From assembly GCA_946886275.1 (NCBI GenBank), contig CAMPIH010000004.1, forward strand, positions 1 through 38,479: a stretch of DNA of 38,479 nucleotides. Direction: 5' to 3'. The notes under the pieces are model-generated. The model had not been told where the DNA came from and did no database searches. It saw only the letters and a list, made by a program, of their open reading frames with translations. Below, in pieces: positions 6,339 through 15,023 of the stretch; within the stretch, counting starts at the first letter, position 1, and each line of letters starts with the position of its first letter. Made by a program: the position numbers and the translations under genes. Source of the stretch: an uncultured Sphingosinicella sp. (GTDB taxonomy: Bacteria; Pseudomonadota; Alphaproteobacteria; Sphingomonadales; Sphingomonadaceae).

Positions 6339-8576
6339 ATGAGTGATGAATTCGATCAGATCGTCGAAGCGCCCTTCGACGACGCCTTGTCCCAGCGTTA
6401 TCTCGTTTATGCCCTGTCGACGATCACGGCCCGGTCACTGCCGGACCTTCGCGACGGCCTGAAACCGGTCCATCGCCGCCTGCTCTGGGCGATGAGACTG
6501 CTCAAGCTCGATCCGGCCAGCGGCTTCAAGAAATGCGCCAGGGTCGTCGGCGACGTGATCGGCAAATATCACCCCCATGGCGACCAGTCCGTCTATGACG
6601 CGATGGTCCGGCTCGCCCAGGATTTCTCGCTCCGCTATCCGCTCGTCGACGGTCAGGGCAATTTCGGCAATGTCGACGGCGATAATGCCGCGGCCATGCG
6701 CTACACCGAGGCCCGGCTGACCCGCGCGGCCAACGAGCTGATGGCCGGGCTCGACGAGGGCACGGTCGATTTCCGGCCGACTTATAATGGCGAAGAGGAG
6801 GAACCGGAGGTCTTCCCGGGCCTCTTCCCCAACCTCCTCGCCAACGGCGCCGCCGGAATTGCCGTCGGGATGGCGACGTCGATCCCCCCTCACAATGTCG
6901 CGGAGATTCTCGACGCCGCAATTTACCTGATCGACAATCCCAGGTCTGAACCGAGCGACCTGCTTCGCTTCGTCACTGGGCCGGATTTCCCGACCGGAGG
7001 AATCCTCGTCGACAGCCCGGAAGCGATCGCTTCCGCTTACGCTACCGGTCGCGGCTCGTTCCGGGTTCGGGCGAAGTGGGAGATCGAAAAAGGGGCTCAG
7101 GGCAGCTGGACCATCGTCGTCACCGAGGTCCCCTACCAGGTTCCGAAGGCCAAGCTGATCGAGCAGATCGCCGCCCTGATCACCGACAAGAAGCTTCCGA
7201 TCCTGGCCGATATCCTCGACGAATCGGCCGAAGAGATTCGAATCGTCATCGAGCCTCGAAGCCGCACCGTCGATCCGCAGATGCTCGTCGACAGCCTGTT
7301 CCGCCTGACCGACCTCGAAGTGAGGATCCCGCTCAACCTCAACGTCCTCGACGCCGATCGAACGCCACAGGTGATGAGCCTCAGGCAGGTGCTCTCGTCC
7401 TGGCTGGTCTTTCAGTTCCAGGTGCTGGTGCGCCGTTCCGAACATCGGATCGCCAAGATCGACGATCGGCTCGAGCTTCTCGAAGGCTTCATCATCGCCT
7501 TCCTCAATCTCGACCGGGTCATCCAGATCATCCGGAGCGAGGATGAACCGAAGCCGGTGATGATCGCCGAATTCGCTTTGACCGACCGCCAGGCGGAGGC
7601 GATCCTCAACATGAGGCTGCGGTCGTTGCGCCGGCTCGAGGAGATGCAGCTGCGCACGGAACGGGATGCTCTCGTTGCCGAGCGCGAGGAGCTCGAGAAG
7701 CTCATCAAATCCGAGGATCGGCAACGCACCCGGCTCAAGAAGGACCTTCTGAAGCTTCGCGGGCGCTATGGGCCCGACACCGAGCTCGGACGTCGCCGCA
7801 CCCTGATCGAGGAAGCCGGGCCCGCGCGCGAGATTCCGCTCGAGGCGATGATCGAGCGTGAACCGATCACGGTCATCATGTCCCGCCGCGGCTGGATCCG
7901 GGCGATGAAGGGACATGTCGAGCTGTCGAACCCCGATGCGCTGAAGTTCAAGGAGGGCGACGGCCCCGCCTTCTTCTTCCACGCCCACACGACGGACAAG
8001 CTGCTTCTGGCTTCGGCCAATGGCCGCTTCTACACCTTGGCGGCCGATCGGCTGCCAGGCGGCCGCGGCTTCGGCGAGCCGGTCAAGCTGATGGTCGACG
8101 TCGAAGGGGAGGGGAATGTCGTCGCTTTGCTCCGCGCCGCCGCCGGCGAAAAGCTGCTTCTCGCCTCGAGCGACGGCCGCGGCTTCGTGACTTCGGCGGC
8201 CGGCGCCGTCGCCGAGACGCGCAAGGGCAAGCAGATCGTCAATCTTCGCCCGGGCGCAACGTTGAAGGTGGTCCGGCCGCTGAAGGCCGGCGACGATTAT
8301 GTCGCGGTGATCGGCGACAACCGGAAAATGGTCGTCTTCCCGATCGCCGAGCTGCCCGAAATGGGCCGGGGGCAGGGGGTCCAGCTTCAGCGCTACCGCG
8401 ACGGCGGCCTCGGCGACGCCACCACCTTCGTCTTCGCCCAGGGCCTGTCCTGGCCGATGGGCGGCGAAAGCGGCCGAACCCGGGCCGAGCCGGACATGAA
8501 CCCCTGGCGCACCGCCCGCGGCGCCGCGGGCCGGATGCCGCCGATGGGCTTTCCCAAGGAAAATCCATTCGGCTGA
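6339..8576 (+). CDS. parC: DNA topoisomerase IV subunit A
   Basis: ParC is the DNA-breaking subunit of topoisomerase IV, which decatenates daughter chromosomes together with ParE. The 745-residue protein has the N-terminal QRYLVYALSTITARSLPD and DGLKPVHRRLLWAM segments, the winged-helix domain with KYHPHGDQSVYDAMVRLAQ, and the catalytic tyrosine near residue 122 in AMRYTEARL. The coiled tower with LRSLRRLEEM and a shortened C-terminal beta-pinwheel follow. That shorter pinwheel and length favour ParC over GyrA. The tail after the pinwheel is Gly/Pro/Met-rich (MPPMGFPKENPFG). The start ATG has only a weak ribosome-binding site, but conserved sequence begins at once. ParE is not in the window. 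Confidence 0.95.
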   Translation: MSDEFDQIVEAPFDDALSQRYLVYALSTITARSLPDLRDGLKPVHRRLLWAMRLLKLDPASGFKKCARVVGDVIGKYHPHGDQSVYDAMVRLAQDFSLRYPLVDGQGNFGNVDGDNAAAMRYTEARLTRAANELMAGLDEGTVDFRPTYNGEEEEPEVFPGLFPNLLANGAAGIAVGMATSIPPHNVAEILDAAIYLIDNPRSEPSDLLRFVTGPDFPTGGILVDSPEAIASAYATGRGSFRVRAKWEIEKGAQGSWTIVVTEVPYQVPKAKLIEQIAALITDKKLPILADILDESAEEIRIVIEPRSRTVDPQMLVDSLFRLTDLEVRIPLNLNVLDADRTPQVMSLRQVLSSWLVFQFQVLVRRSEHRIAKIDDRLELLEGFIIAFLNLDRVIQIIRSEDEPKPVMIAEFALTDRQAEAILNMRLRSLRRLEEMQLRTERDALVAEREELEKLIKSEDRQRTRLKKDLLKLRGRYGPDTELGRRRTLIEEAGPAREIPLEAMIEREPITVIMSRRGWIRAMKGHVELSNPDALKFKEGDGPAFFFHAHTTDKLLLASANGRFYTLAADRLPGGRGFGEPVKLMVDVEGEGNVVALLRAAAGEKLLLASSDGRGFVTSAAGAVAETRKGKQIVNLRPGATLKVVRPLKAGDDYVAVIGDNRKMVVFPIAELPEMGRGQGVQLQRYRDGGLGDATTFVFAQGLSWPMGGESGRTRAEPDMNPWRTARGAAGRMPPMGFPKENPFG

Positions 8577-8643
8577 GGGAAGAGGAGCCGAACGCATGCT
8601 GATCGAAAGCAAGCGTTAACCCTGTTCCTCTATCTGCTGCTTC

Positions 8644-10422
8644 ATGCAGGCTGCAGCGACGCGCGGACGAAATCGTGCTCCATTGACGGAGGATGCCGTC
8701 GCGTCCGTCGTTCCGGCCGACCTCGCGCCTCAAATGGAGACATTGCTCGCCGGCGCGCGCCAGACCTATCTCGACGCCTTGCCGATTGCCGCTGCCATCG
8801 TCACCGCGCTTCCGGACGATCCGCTGCTGGAGGCCGCGAACGAGCTTTTCCGGTCGATCATCGAATGGGACGAGCGCCTCGGCGAACGAAGGCTCAGCCA
8901 GATCAAGATCCTCCGCAGCGGGCCCCTGGCGTCCCGACTCGCCGCTTTCCTCGCCGGCGAAGATCCCGCCCACCAGTTCGACACGACCGACGGACGGCCG
9001 CTCGGCGGGCGGCATTTCACGGTACGATTCGCTCGGCTGAGGGTTCTCGCCGGCCAACCCAAGAGATGCCTGATCTCGCTCATCGACCGGACCGCCCAGG
9101 TCGAGACCGAAAAGAGCCTTCGCTCCGAAATGCTTCGTGACAGCCTGACCGGGCTGCCCAACCGCTTCGCCTTCAACGAGCGGGTCGACGCCGTTCTCGC
9201 CGATCCCGCCTTCGCGGAAGGCAGCTATGCCGTGCTCGCGGTTGACATGACCCGATTCAGTCGGGTCAACGAATGCATGGGCGCTCTGGCCGGTGACGAG
9301 TTGATCATCACTTTCGCCCGCCGCCTGGTCTCGGCGTTGAGACCGACCGACATGCTGGCCCGCACGTCCGGCGATGAATTCGGGATTCTGCTTCGGCTCG
9401 ATCGCGGAGTGGCCGATGCGATTCGCGCGGCCGAGCGGATCAAGGCGGTCCTCACTCTGCCGTTCCGGCTTTCCGATCTCGAGATCAGGGTCGATTGCGC
9501 GATCGGCTGCGCGATCCTCAACCACGGCGTGAGCAGCGCCGACGAGGTGCTGCGCAATGCCCAGTTCGCCCTCAAACGGGCGAAGAAGATCGGGGCCACT
9601 CAGGTTTACGAACCCACCCAGGCTCAGGCCGTCCGTCGCCGTTTCAGCATCGAGACCGAGCTGAGATGCGCGATCGAGGCGGAGGCCCTGACCCTTGCCT
9701 TTCAGCCCCTGATCCACCTCGACACCGGCCGGGTCGCGGGATTCGAGGCGCTTGCGCGATGGGAGCATGAAGGCACGAGCGTCTCGCCCAGTGAATTCAT
9801 CCCGGTCGCCGAGGAATCGGGGCTGATCGTTCAGCTCGGCCGCTGGGCGCTCGACCGGGCGGTGAGCACGCTTCGCGACTGGGATCGCCAGACCGGAACC
9901 CTGCTTCCGCTCAACATCAGCGTGAACCTGTCGCCGATCCAGATCAGCCGCGACGATGTCGCCGCCGCCGTGTCCGGAGCGCTCGCATCGAACGGCATCG
10001 ACGGCGGCAGGCTGACTCTCGAGCTCACCGAAGGCGCGATCATCCAGGATCCGGACCGGGCCGCAAAGGCGCTCAACGCGCTGAAGAAATTCGACGTTCG
10101 GATCGCGATGGACGATTTCGGCACCGGCTTCACTTCGCTCGCATCGCTTCAGAAGCTGCCGATCGACGTGCTCAAGATCGACCAGAGCTTCGTCAGCCAG
10201 ATGCTGGCCGACGGCGATTCGACAGCGATCGTCCGGGCGGTTCTCTCGCTCGCCCGTGCGCTTGGAATGGAGACGACCGCCGAAGGGATCGACAGCGAGG
10301 ATCTTGCCGAGATGCTGACCGAATCCGGCTGCACCTACGGCCAGGGCTTCTTCTATTCGGCACCGCTGCCGGCCGACGAAGCGCTCGCTTACTGGCTCGA
10401 GCGGAGCGCTTCCTCGACGTGA
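8644..10422 (+). CDS. PAS-like GGDEF-EAL cyclic-di-GMP protein
   Basis: A 592-residue protein with an N-terminal PAS-like sensor (about 30 to 155), a GGDEF domain (about 160 to 325) and an EAL domain (about 340 to 585). No membrane span is seen, so it should be cytosolic. The GGDEF part keeps DSLTGLPNRFAF, but its signature reads SGDEF and the usual NDxxGH region is NECMGALAGD, so cyclase activity may be weak or regulatory. The EAL part looks complete: FEALARWEH, NISVNLSP, ELTEGAI, DDFGTGFTSLASL, LKIDQSFV and AEGIDSEDL. Phosphodiesterase action on c-di-GMP is therefore the more likely output. No clear ribosome-binding site precedes the chosen ATG. The 3' end overlaps the convergent CCA gene by 34 bases. 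Confidence 0.9.
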   Translation: MQAAATRGRNRAPLTEDAVASVVPADLAPQMETLLAGARQTYLDALPIAAAIVTALPDDPLLEAANELFRSIIEWDERLGERRLSQIKILRSGPLASRLAAFLAGEDPAHQFDTTDGRPLGGRHFTVRFARLRVLAGQPKRCLISLIDRTAQVETEKSLRSEMLRDSLTGLPNRFAFNERVDAVLADPAFAEGSYAVLAVDMTRFSRVNECMGALAGDELIITFARRLVSALRPTDMLARTSGDEFGILLRLDRGVADAIRAAERIKAVLTLPFRLSDLEIRVDCAIGCAILNHGVSSADEVLRNAQFALKRAKKIGATQVYEPTQAQAVRRRFSIETELRCAIEAEALTLAFQPLIHLDTGRVAGFEALARWEHEGTSVSPSEFIPVAEESGLIVQLGRWALDRAVSTLRDWDRQTGTLLPLNISVNLSPIQISRDDVAAAVSGALASNGIDGGRLTLELTEGAIIQDPDRAAKALNALKKFDVRIAMDDFGTGFTSLASLQKLPIDVLKIDQSFVSQMLADGDSTAIVRAVLSLARALGMETTAEGIDSEDLAEMLTESGCTYGQGFFYSAPLPADEALAYWLERSASST

Positions 10423-11582
10423 CGTCGGGCGAGTGCGAGCACTTCCCTGCGCTTCGGGCTGAAGCCTGACCGCGACCATTCCTGCTCGACGGCGCGCAAG
10501 GTTCGAGCGACCGCCGGCCCGGCCGAGAGCCCCATCCCGATGAGATCGCCGCCGCCGATCGGAAGCTGCGGACGTTTCCAGCTCTGAAGCGCCTGGAGCG
10601 GCGGCGGATCGTCGGAATGTAGGAGGAAGCGGTCGACCGCTTCCTCGCTTCCGATTCGGTAGGCGAGGATCTCGGGATCTTCGAGCGAGGGATCGGCCGC
10701 CGAGACCAAGCGGGCGGAGGCGCGTTTCGACAGCCGGAGCCGCGCCGCCACCGAAGCGGCAACGTCCCGATCGACCGGCAACAGGGCCGCCAGCCGCCGG
10801 ATCGCGGCCGGCGATATTCCCGCCCGGCGCTCCGCCTCGATCAGTCGCTCGAGCCGTCTCGAGCTGTCGATCTCCGGCAGGACCGGCTTCAGGATGTTGC
10901 GGGCGATCATCAGCGCCGTGGTCGGGCTCGGGTCGGGCAGAGCGAGCAGCTTCAATAGCTCGTCGGCGATCCGCTCCCGGGACAGCGCCATCAGATCGTT
11001 CGCTCGCTGCTCGCAGGCGGCGAGCCCGGCTTCATCGGGTGCGCCGGAGCCGAACCGCGCGTGGAAACGAAAGAAGCGAAGGATCCGAAGATGGTCTTCG
11101 GCGATCCGGACCCGCGGGTCGCCGATGAATCGGACATGGCGCGCCTCGAGATCGTCGAGGCCGCCGAAATAGTCGAAAATCTCTCCGCTGGCGGGGTCGG
11201 CGCTGAGCGCGTTGATCGTGAAATCGCGGCGGGCGGCGTCTTCTTCCCAGTCCTCGGTGAAAGCCACCTTCGCCCTCCGCCCGTCGGTCGAGACATCGCG
11301 CCGAAGAGTCGTCACTTCGATCGGCCGGCCGGCGAGGACGGCGGTGATGGTGCCATGGGCGATACCGGTGGGAACCGCCTTGATCCCGGCCTGCTCGAGC
11401 CGGCGAACCACCTCGTCGGGAGCGAGACGAGTGGCGAGGTCGACGTCGTTGACGTCGAGATCGAGCAGGGTGTCGCGGACGCAGCCGCCGACGAAGCGGG
11501 TCTCGCCTTGTTCCGCGCCGAGCGTGGTCAGAAGGCGGGGGAGACCGCTTCGCCGACGCCAGCTCGCCTCGGGCAGCTTCAT
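10389..11582 (-). CDS. cca: CCA tRNA nucleotidyltransferase
   Basis: A 397-residue class II nucleotidyltransferase that adds or repairs the 3' CCA of tRNA. The head domain has FVGGCVRDTLL and the metal-binding aspartates of DVNDVDLAT. RRDFTINAL and GDPRVRIAEDHLRILRFFRFHARF follow. The rest is the helical RNA-binding body. Class II enzymes include poly(A) polymerase I, but alphaproteobacterial members of this length are normally the CCA enzyme. The start is ATG 11582-11580, overlapping the Nudix stop as ATGA. It is the last gene of a three-gene coupled unit (DUF1285, Nudix, CCA). Its end overlaps the convergent GGDEF-EAL gene. Confidence 0.92.
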   Translation of the reverse strand: MKLPEASWRRRSGLPRLLTTLGAEQGETRFVGGCVRDTLLDLDVNDVDLATRLAPDEVVRRLEQAGIKAVPTGIAHGTITAVLAGRPIEVTTLRRDVSTDGRRAKVAFTEDWEEDAARRDFTINALSADPASGEIFDYFGGLDDLEARHVRFIGDPRVRIAEDHLRILRFFRFHARFGSGAPDEAGLAACEQRANDLMALSRERIADELLKLLALPDPSPTTALMIARNILKPVLPEIDSSRRLERLIEAERRAGISPAAIRRLAALLPVDRDVAASVAARLRLSKRASARLVSAADPSLEDPEILAYRIGSEEAVDRFLLHSDDPPPLQALQSWKRPQLPIGGGDLIGMGLSAGPAVARTLRAVEQEWSRSGFSPKRREVLALARRHVEEALRSSQ

Positions 11583-12178
11583 TCGGCCGGCTCCAGACGT
11601 CGGCTGAGATTGACGATCATCGCCGCAGTCGCTCCCCATATCCGCCGGCCCTGCCATTCGATCTCATAATAAAAGCGTTCGCGGCCTCGCCACTCCAGCG
11701 ATCGGACATTCTGGTGCGCCGGATCCAGCAGATAATCGAGCGGTACTTCGAAAATCGCGGCGACTTCGCCGGGGTGCGCCTTCAAAGCCAGATCGGGCGG
11801 GAGGATTCCGACCACCGGAGTGACCTCGAAGCCGGTGATGGTGCGATAGCGGTCGGCCGTGCCGATGATCTCGACGTCGGCCCGTTTCAGCCCGATCTCT
11901 TCCTCGGCCTCGCGGAGGGCCGCGTCGACCGGACCATCGTCTCCCGGATCGATCCGTCCGCCCGGAAAGCTGACCTGGCCCGGATGCTTTCGCATCGTCT
12001 CCGGCCGCAAGGTGAGCACGACAGCCGGGATCGGGCGATCGACGATGGGCACGAGCACCGCCGCCTGGGTGATCTCGGCGCCGATCTGCTCGTCGTCGAG
12101 GACGTCGCCGGCGATGAGGATGGGGCTTCGGTCACGGCCGCGCTCGAGCGCGGCACGAAGGCGTTCGGCCAGCCTCAT
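11579..12178 (-). CDS. Nudix hydrolase, CoA pyrophosphatase-like
   Basis: A 199-residue Nudix protein. The Nudix box runs from PGGRIDPGDDG to ALREAEEEIGL. The preceding phrase MRKHPGQVSFPGG is the signature of the NudL/CoA-diphosphatase branch, which cleaves coenzyme A or related dinucleotides. The glutamates of REAEEEIG are present for metal binding. The start ATG 12178-12176 overlaps the stop of DUF1285 as ATGA, and its own stop overlaps the start of the CCA gene the same way. This arrangement suggests fixed-ratio translation from one mRNA. Substrate is inferred from family only. Confidence 0.9.
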   Translation of the reverse strand: MRLAERLRAALERGRDRSPILIAGDVLDDEQIGAEITQAAVLVPIVDRPIPAVVLTLRPETMRKHPGQVSFPGGRIDPGDDGPVDAALREAEEEIGLKRADVEIIGTADRYRTITGFEVTPVVGILPPDLALKAHPGEVAAIFEVPLDYLLDPAHQNVRSLEWRGRERFYYEIEWQGRRIWGATAAMIVNLSRRLEPAE

Positions 12179-12720
12179 TCGACTGGCTCGAGCGCGAAGA
12201 AGGCGCCGCCGCTCCACAGGCCAGGCGGGCGCGAATCCTCGGCCAGGGCCATTTCGGCAAGCTCGTAATAGACTGAGCGCGCGATCAGCGCCTCGAGGCC
12301 CCGCCTGACCTCCAGGCAGGGACGCGGACCCGGTTCGAAGCGGAGCGCATGGCCGGGGCCGGCGATGACGACGTCGCCGCTATTGAGCCGGAAGGCCAGG
12401 CTTCGATCCCGGCCTTCGCCTTCGCTCTTCACCTCGACGGCGACGAAAGGCGCGTCCTCGACCGCGATGTCGAGCTTCTCGGCCGGCGTGACGAGAACGA
12501 ACCGCCCGTCCGGCTCGCGGCGAAGGATGGTCGAGAAGAGACGAACCATTTCGGGCCGTCGGATCGGCCGTCCTTCATGGTACCAGGTGCCGTCGCGGGC
12601 GATCCGCATGAAGCTGTCGCCGCAATGTCGGGGCTGCCATTGGTCGACCGGCGGAAGCTTCCGCTCCGACGCCATTCGGGCGATTTCGGTCAGGCTGAGG
12701 CGGCTGAGATCGTCCGGCAT
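12175..12720 (-). CDS. DUF1285 domain protein
   Basis: A 181-residue cytosolic protein of the DUF1285 family, whose biochemical role is unknown to me. Recognisable segments are PPVDQWQPRHCGDSFMRIA, GTWYHEGRPIRRPEMVRLFS, YLV-type strands such as DGRFVLVTPAEKLDI, and a C-terminal ARSVYYELAEMAL. The start MPDDLSRLSLTEIARM (ATG 12720) is the only credible one, because the frame further upstream is antisense to the reductase gene. No Shine-Dalgarno is visible. It is the first gene of the DUF1285-Nudix-CCA unit and diverges from the FolM-like gene at 12779 across 58 bases. Confidence 0.85.
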   Translation of the reverse strand: MPDDLSRLSLTEIARMASERKLPPVDQWQPRHCGDSFMRIARDGTWYHEGRPIRRPEMVRLFSTILRREPDGRFVLVTPAEKLDIAVEDAPFVAVEVKSEGEGRDRSLAFRLNSGDVVIAGPGHALRFEPGPRPCLEVRRGLEALIARSVYYELAEMALAEDSRPPGLWSGGAFFALEPVE

Positions 12721-12778
12721 CGGGGGGATGTAGCGGCGCTGCTGGCCATGCGCAAAGTGCGGCGCTATCGACCCCGGA

Positions 12779-13528
12779 ATGGAATTCGAAGGGCCACGCA
12801 CGGCGATCGTCACCGGCGGCGCGCGCCGGATCGGCGCGGAGCTCGTCCGCGCGCTCGCGGCCGACGGCTGGCACGTGCTCATCCATTTCAACCGATCGGA
12901 ATCGGAAGCGAGGGCCCTTGCTGCCGAAGTCGGCAATGCTTCGATCGTCCAGGCGGAGCTGGCGGAAAGCGATTCGGCGGAGCGGATCGTCGCGGCCCTT
13001 GCCGGACTCCCTCCGGCGCGGCTCCTCGTCAACAATGCGTCCCGCTTCGTCCTCGACTCGGCCACCGATTTTTCGGTCGAGGGCTGGGATCTGCATCTCG
13101 ATGCCAATCTTCGGGCTCCGGCCCTGCTCTCCCAGGCGTTCGCCGCCCGGCTGGCGGAAGGGCAGGGCCTCATCGTCAATCTTCTCGATGCCAAGCTCGC
13201 CTCGCTCAATCCCGACTTCTTCAGCTACACGATCTCGAAGATCGGCCTCGCCGGGCTGACGGAATTGACCGCTCGCGCCTTCGCGCCGCGAATCAGGGTG
13301 TGCGGCATCGCGCCTTCGGTGACATTGGTCTCCGGGCCCCAGAGCCGCGACAATTTCGACGAAGTCCACGACCTCAACGCGCTGAAGCGGGGAGTGGACG
13401 TGGCGGAGATCGTCGGAGCGCTCCGCTTCATCATCGCCACTCCGACCCTGACCGGCCAGACCATCACCCTCGACGGCGGCCAGCGTTTCCTGGGCTTGTC
13501 CCGCGATGTTCAGTTTCTGGAGAGTTGA
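12779..13528 (+). CDS. short-chain reductase, FolM/pteridine-reductase-like
   Basis: A 249-residue short-chain dehydrogenase/reductase. It has the NAD(P)-binding TGGARRIGAELVRALA motif near residue 12, with the arginine pair typical of pteridine reductases, then NNASRF and the catalytic YTISK. LTGQTITLDGGQRFL lies at the C-terminus. The family reduces dihydromonapterin or dihydrofolate. The downstream gene is folB, only two bases away, which strengthens a role in folate or pterin metabolism. Function is inferred from family and neighbour. Confidence 0.88.
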   Translation: MEFEGPRTAIVTGGARRIGAELVRALAADGWHVLIHFNRSESEARALAAEVGNASIVQAELAESDSAERIVAALAGLPPARLLVNNASRFVLDSATDFSVEGWDLHLDANLRAPALLSQAFAARLAEGQGLIVNLLDAKLASLNPDFFSYTISKIGLAGLTELTARAFAPRIRVCGIAPSVTLVSGPQSRDNFDEVHDLNALKRGVDVAEIVGALRFIIATPTLTGQTITLDGGQRFLGLSRDVQFLES

Positions 13529-13530
13529 GG

Positions 13531-13932
13531 ATGGAAAAGATCGCCCGGCTCGACGGCCTCGTGCCGGATCGCCTCGCGCCGAAGAGCCGAAAGATCGTCC
13601 TCGAGGATTATGACCTCAAGGTCGATATCGGCTTTCACGACTTCGAGATCGGCTCTCCGCAACGCTTGCTGCTCACGGTCGAGGTGTGGGTCGACGAGCG
13701 CTCCTTCGCGCCGAGCGACGAGGTCGATTCCGCCTGGGACTATGATTTCCTTCGCACCGAGATCGGCGCGCTCGCCACCGGTCGCCGATTCAATCTGCAG
13801 GAGACCTTCGTCCGTGAGATTTACGGGCTCGTCGCTGCCCGCCGCGGAGTCACGGCGCTCCGCGTGTCGGCGCGAAAACCCGACATCTATCCGGACTGCG
13901 CCGGGGTCGGAGTCGAGCTGGCCTCGTTCTAG
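13531..13932 (+). CDS. folB: dihydroneopterin aldolase
   Basis: A 133-residue FolB-family protein that splits dihydroneopterin to 6-hydroxymethyl-dihydropterin in folate synthesis. Family features are KIVLEDYDLKVDIGFHDFE, LLLTVEVWVD, VDSAWDYDFLRTEI, FNLQETFVREIYGLV and the closing VRVSARKPDIYPDC-like strand. It starts two bases after the stop of the FolM-like reductase (ATG 13531, GGAG upstream within that gene's end), so the two form an operon. The open frame extends much further upstream but there it is only the shadow of the neighbouring genes. Confidence 0.92.
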   Translation: MEKIARLDGLVPDRLAPKSRKIVLEDYDLKVDIGFHDFEIGSPQRLLLTVEVWVDERSFAPSDEVDSAWDYDFLRTEIGALATGRRFNLQETFVREIYGLVAARRGVTALRVSARKPDIYPDCAGVGVELASF

Positions 13933-13954
13933 GCGGTTGCGCGGCGCGGCGGAG

Positions 13955-14794
13955 TCAGCGCGGCTGGCGAGTGCGAACGCAGGTGCCGAGCCGGTCCAGG
14001 ATCAGGCGATAATCGGCCTGGATCGCCCGAGCTTCGTCACGGCCTGCATCTTCAAGCGCGCGCCGAGGCAGGATCGACGGCAGGCCGCAGGCGAGGCGAT
14101 ACCAGAGCAGTGAGTTGGGCTCGGGTTCGGCCGCGGCGTCGTCGACGATCTCGCCGAGAGCGACCGACCAGCGCGGCTGCTCGCCCGGTCGGCGAAGCAC
14201 GTTGAGCGAGATCGGCCGCTCGTCCGCGGTCTGAAGGAAGAATTGGGTTTCGCTTTCTCCGGCGAGCGATCCCGGAACATGGAAGGCCCGGACGATCCCG
14301 GTAATCCGCGGCGGCGCGTCCGAGGCGCTGGCTTCCCGAAGGATCTCGCGAAGCTGATCGGCCAGTGCAGGCGTATAGCGAATCTGCCCGTCGGGCGCGA
14401 CCAGGCGAATCTCGCCGGGCTGGTTGCCGGCGGGCGTCGCGAAGACGAGAAGCTCGTCGCGCTTGCGGATTCGCGCGGGTCGGCCGCGGGAGTCGTTGGG
14501 AAGATCGATCAAATAGCTCACTCGCTGAGGCGAAGCGCCGGGCCCGCGAATCAGTGCCGTGACAATCGCCTCGACGAGAAATCGGCGGTGGCCGGGAGCG
14601 ACGTTGGTCGCCTCGCTCTGGTCGAGCAGGTCGGTATCGGTAACCCGGATGTGAGCGACGAGCGGGGCTGGCAGGGCAAGGTCGGCCAGGTCGGCGTAGC
14701 TCGCCGTCGGCGGCGGAGGAACGTTTTGCGACTCAACGGGTTGGGCCATGACCGCGGCCAGGCCAGCGGCCAATCCGATCGACAGGATACGCAT
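13955..14794 (-). CDS. exported protein of unknown function
   Basis: A 279-residue protein with a clear Sec signal (MRILSIGLAAGLAAVMA, cleavage likely before QPVESQ). The mature part has segments VAHIRVTDTDLLD, GHRRFLVEAIVTALIRG, RVSYLIDLPNDSRGR, DELLVFATP and a C-terminal GLPSILPRRALEDAGRDEAR. The ATG at 14794 is six bases after AGGAG. I do not recognise a named domain. It diverges from tonB across about 230 bases. Confidence 0.8.
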   Translation of the reverse strand: MRILSIGLAAGLAAVMAQPVESQNVPPPPTASYADLADLALPAPLVAHIRVTDTDLLDQSEATNVAPGHRRFLVEAIVTALIRGPGASPQRVSYLIDLPNDSRGRPARIRKRDELLVFATPAGNQPGEIRLVAPDGQIRYTPALADQLREILREASASDAPPRITGIVRAFHVPGSLAGESETQFFLQTADERPISLNVLRRPGEQPRWSVALGEIVDDAAAEPEPNSLLWYRLACGLPSILPRRALEDAGRDEARAIQADYRLILDRLGTCVRTRQPR

Positions 14795-14894
14795 CGATTC
14801 TCCTCGAAACCCCTCTTCAGCAAGCGCTAGTCGATCCCGCCTTAACCTTGGATTGCGGCGCAAATTCGCCGATCCCCGGAGAATCACGGGGGCA

Positions 14895-14923
14895 TTGCGT
14901 CGGCGAAAGTGCCGCGATAGAGA
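14895..14923 (+). promoter_or_regulatory. possible promoter of tonB operon
   Basis: TTGCGT (14895-14900) and TAGAGA (14918-14923) are 17 bases apart in the 229-base divergent region between the exported unknown and tonB. The -10 is a fair match only. The region 14795-15023 holds no other gene that I can see. Confidence 0.3.
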
Positions 14924-15023
14924 CACCCGCCTCACCCGTGCCGTTACACGGATGAACCGAATTCAACGCGCTGCGTTTGTGGCAGTTGGTGCCGAGCGAA
15001 TTCAGAAGGAGCGTGGCTGATTA

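Noticed and set aside
6435..8612. 725-codon open frame antisense to parC
   Set aside because: Same reason; parC on the other strand has its catalytic tyrosine and full family sequence.
8591..8617. Interrupted hairpin (AACGC..GCT / AGC..GCGTT) after parC
   Set aside because: Short arms, internal mismatch and no T-run; too weak to call a terminator.
8239..10479. 746-codon open frame antisense to the GGDEF-EAL gene
   Set aside because: It is a GC-bias shadow: no domain, Arg/Gly/Asp-rich composition and it lies fully under a gene with clear motifs.
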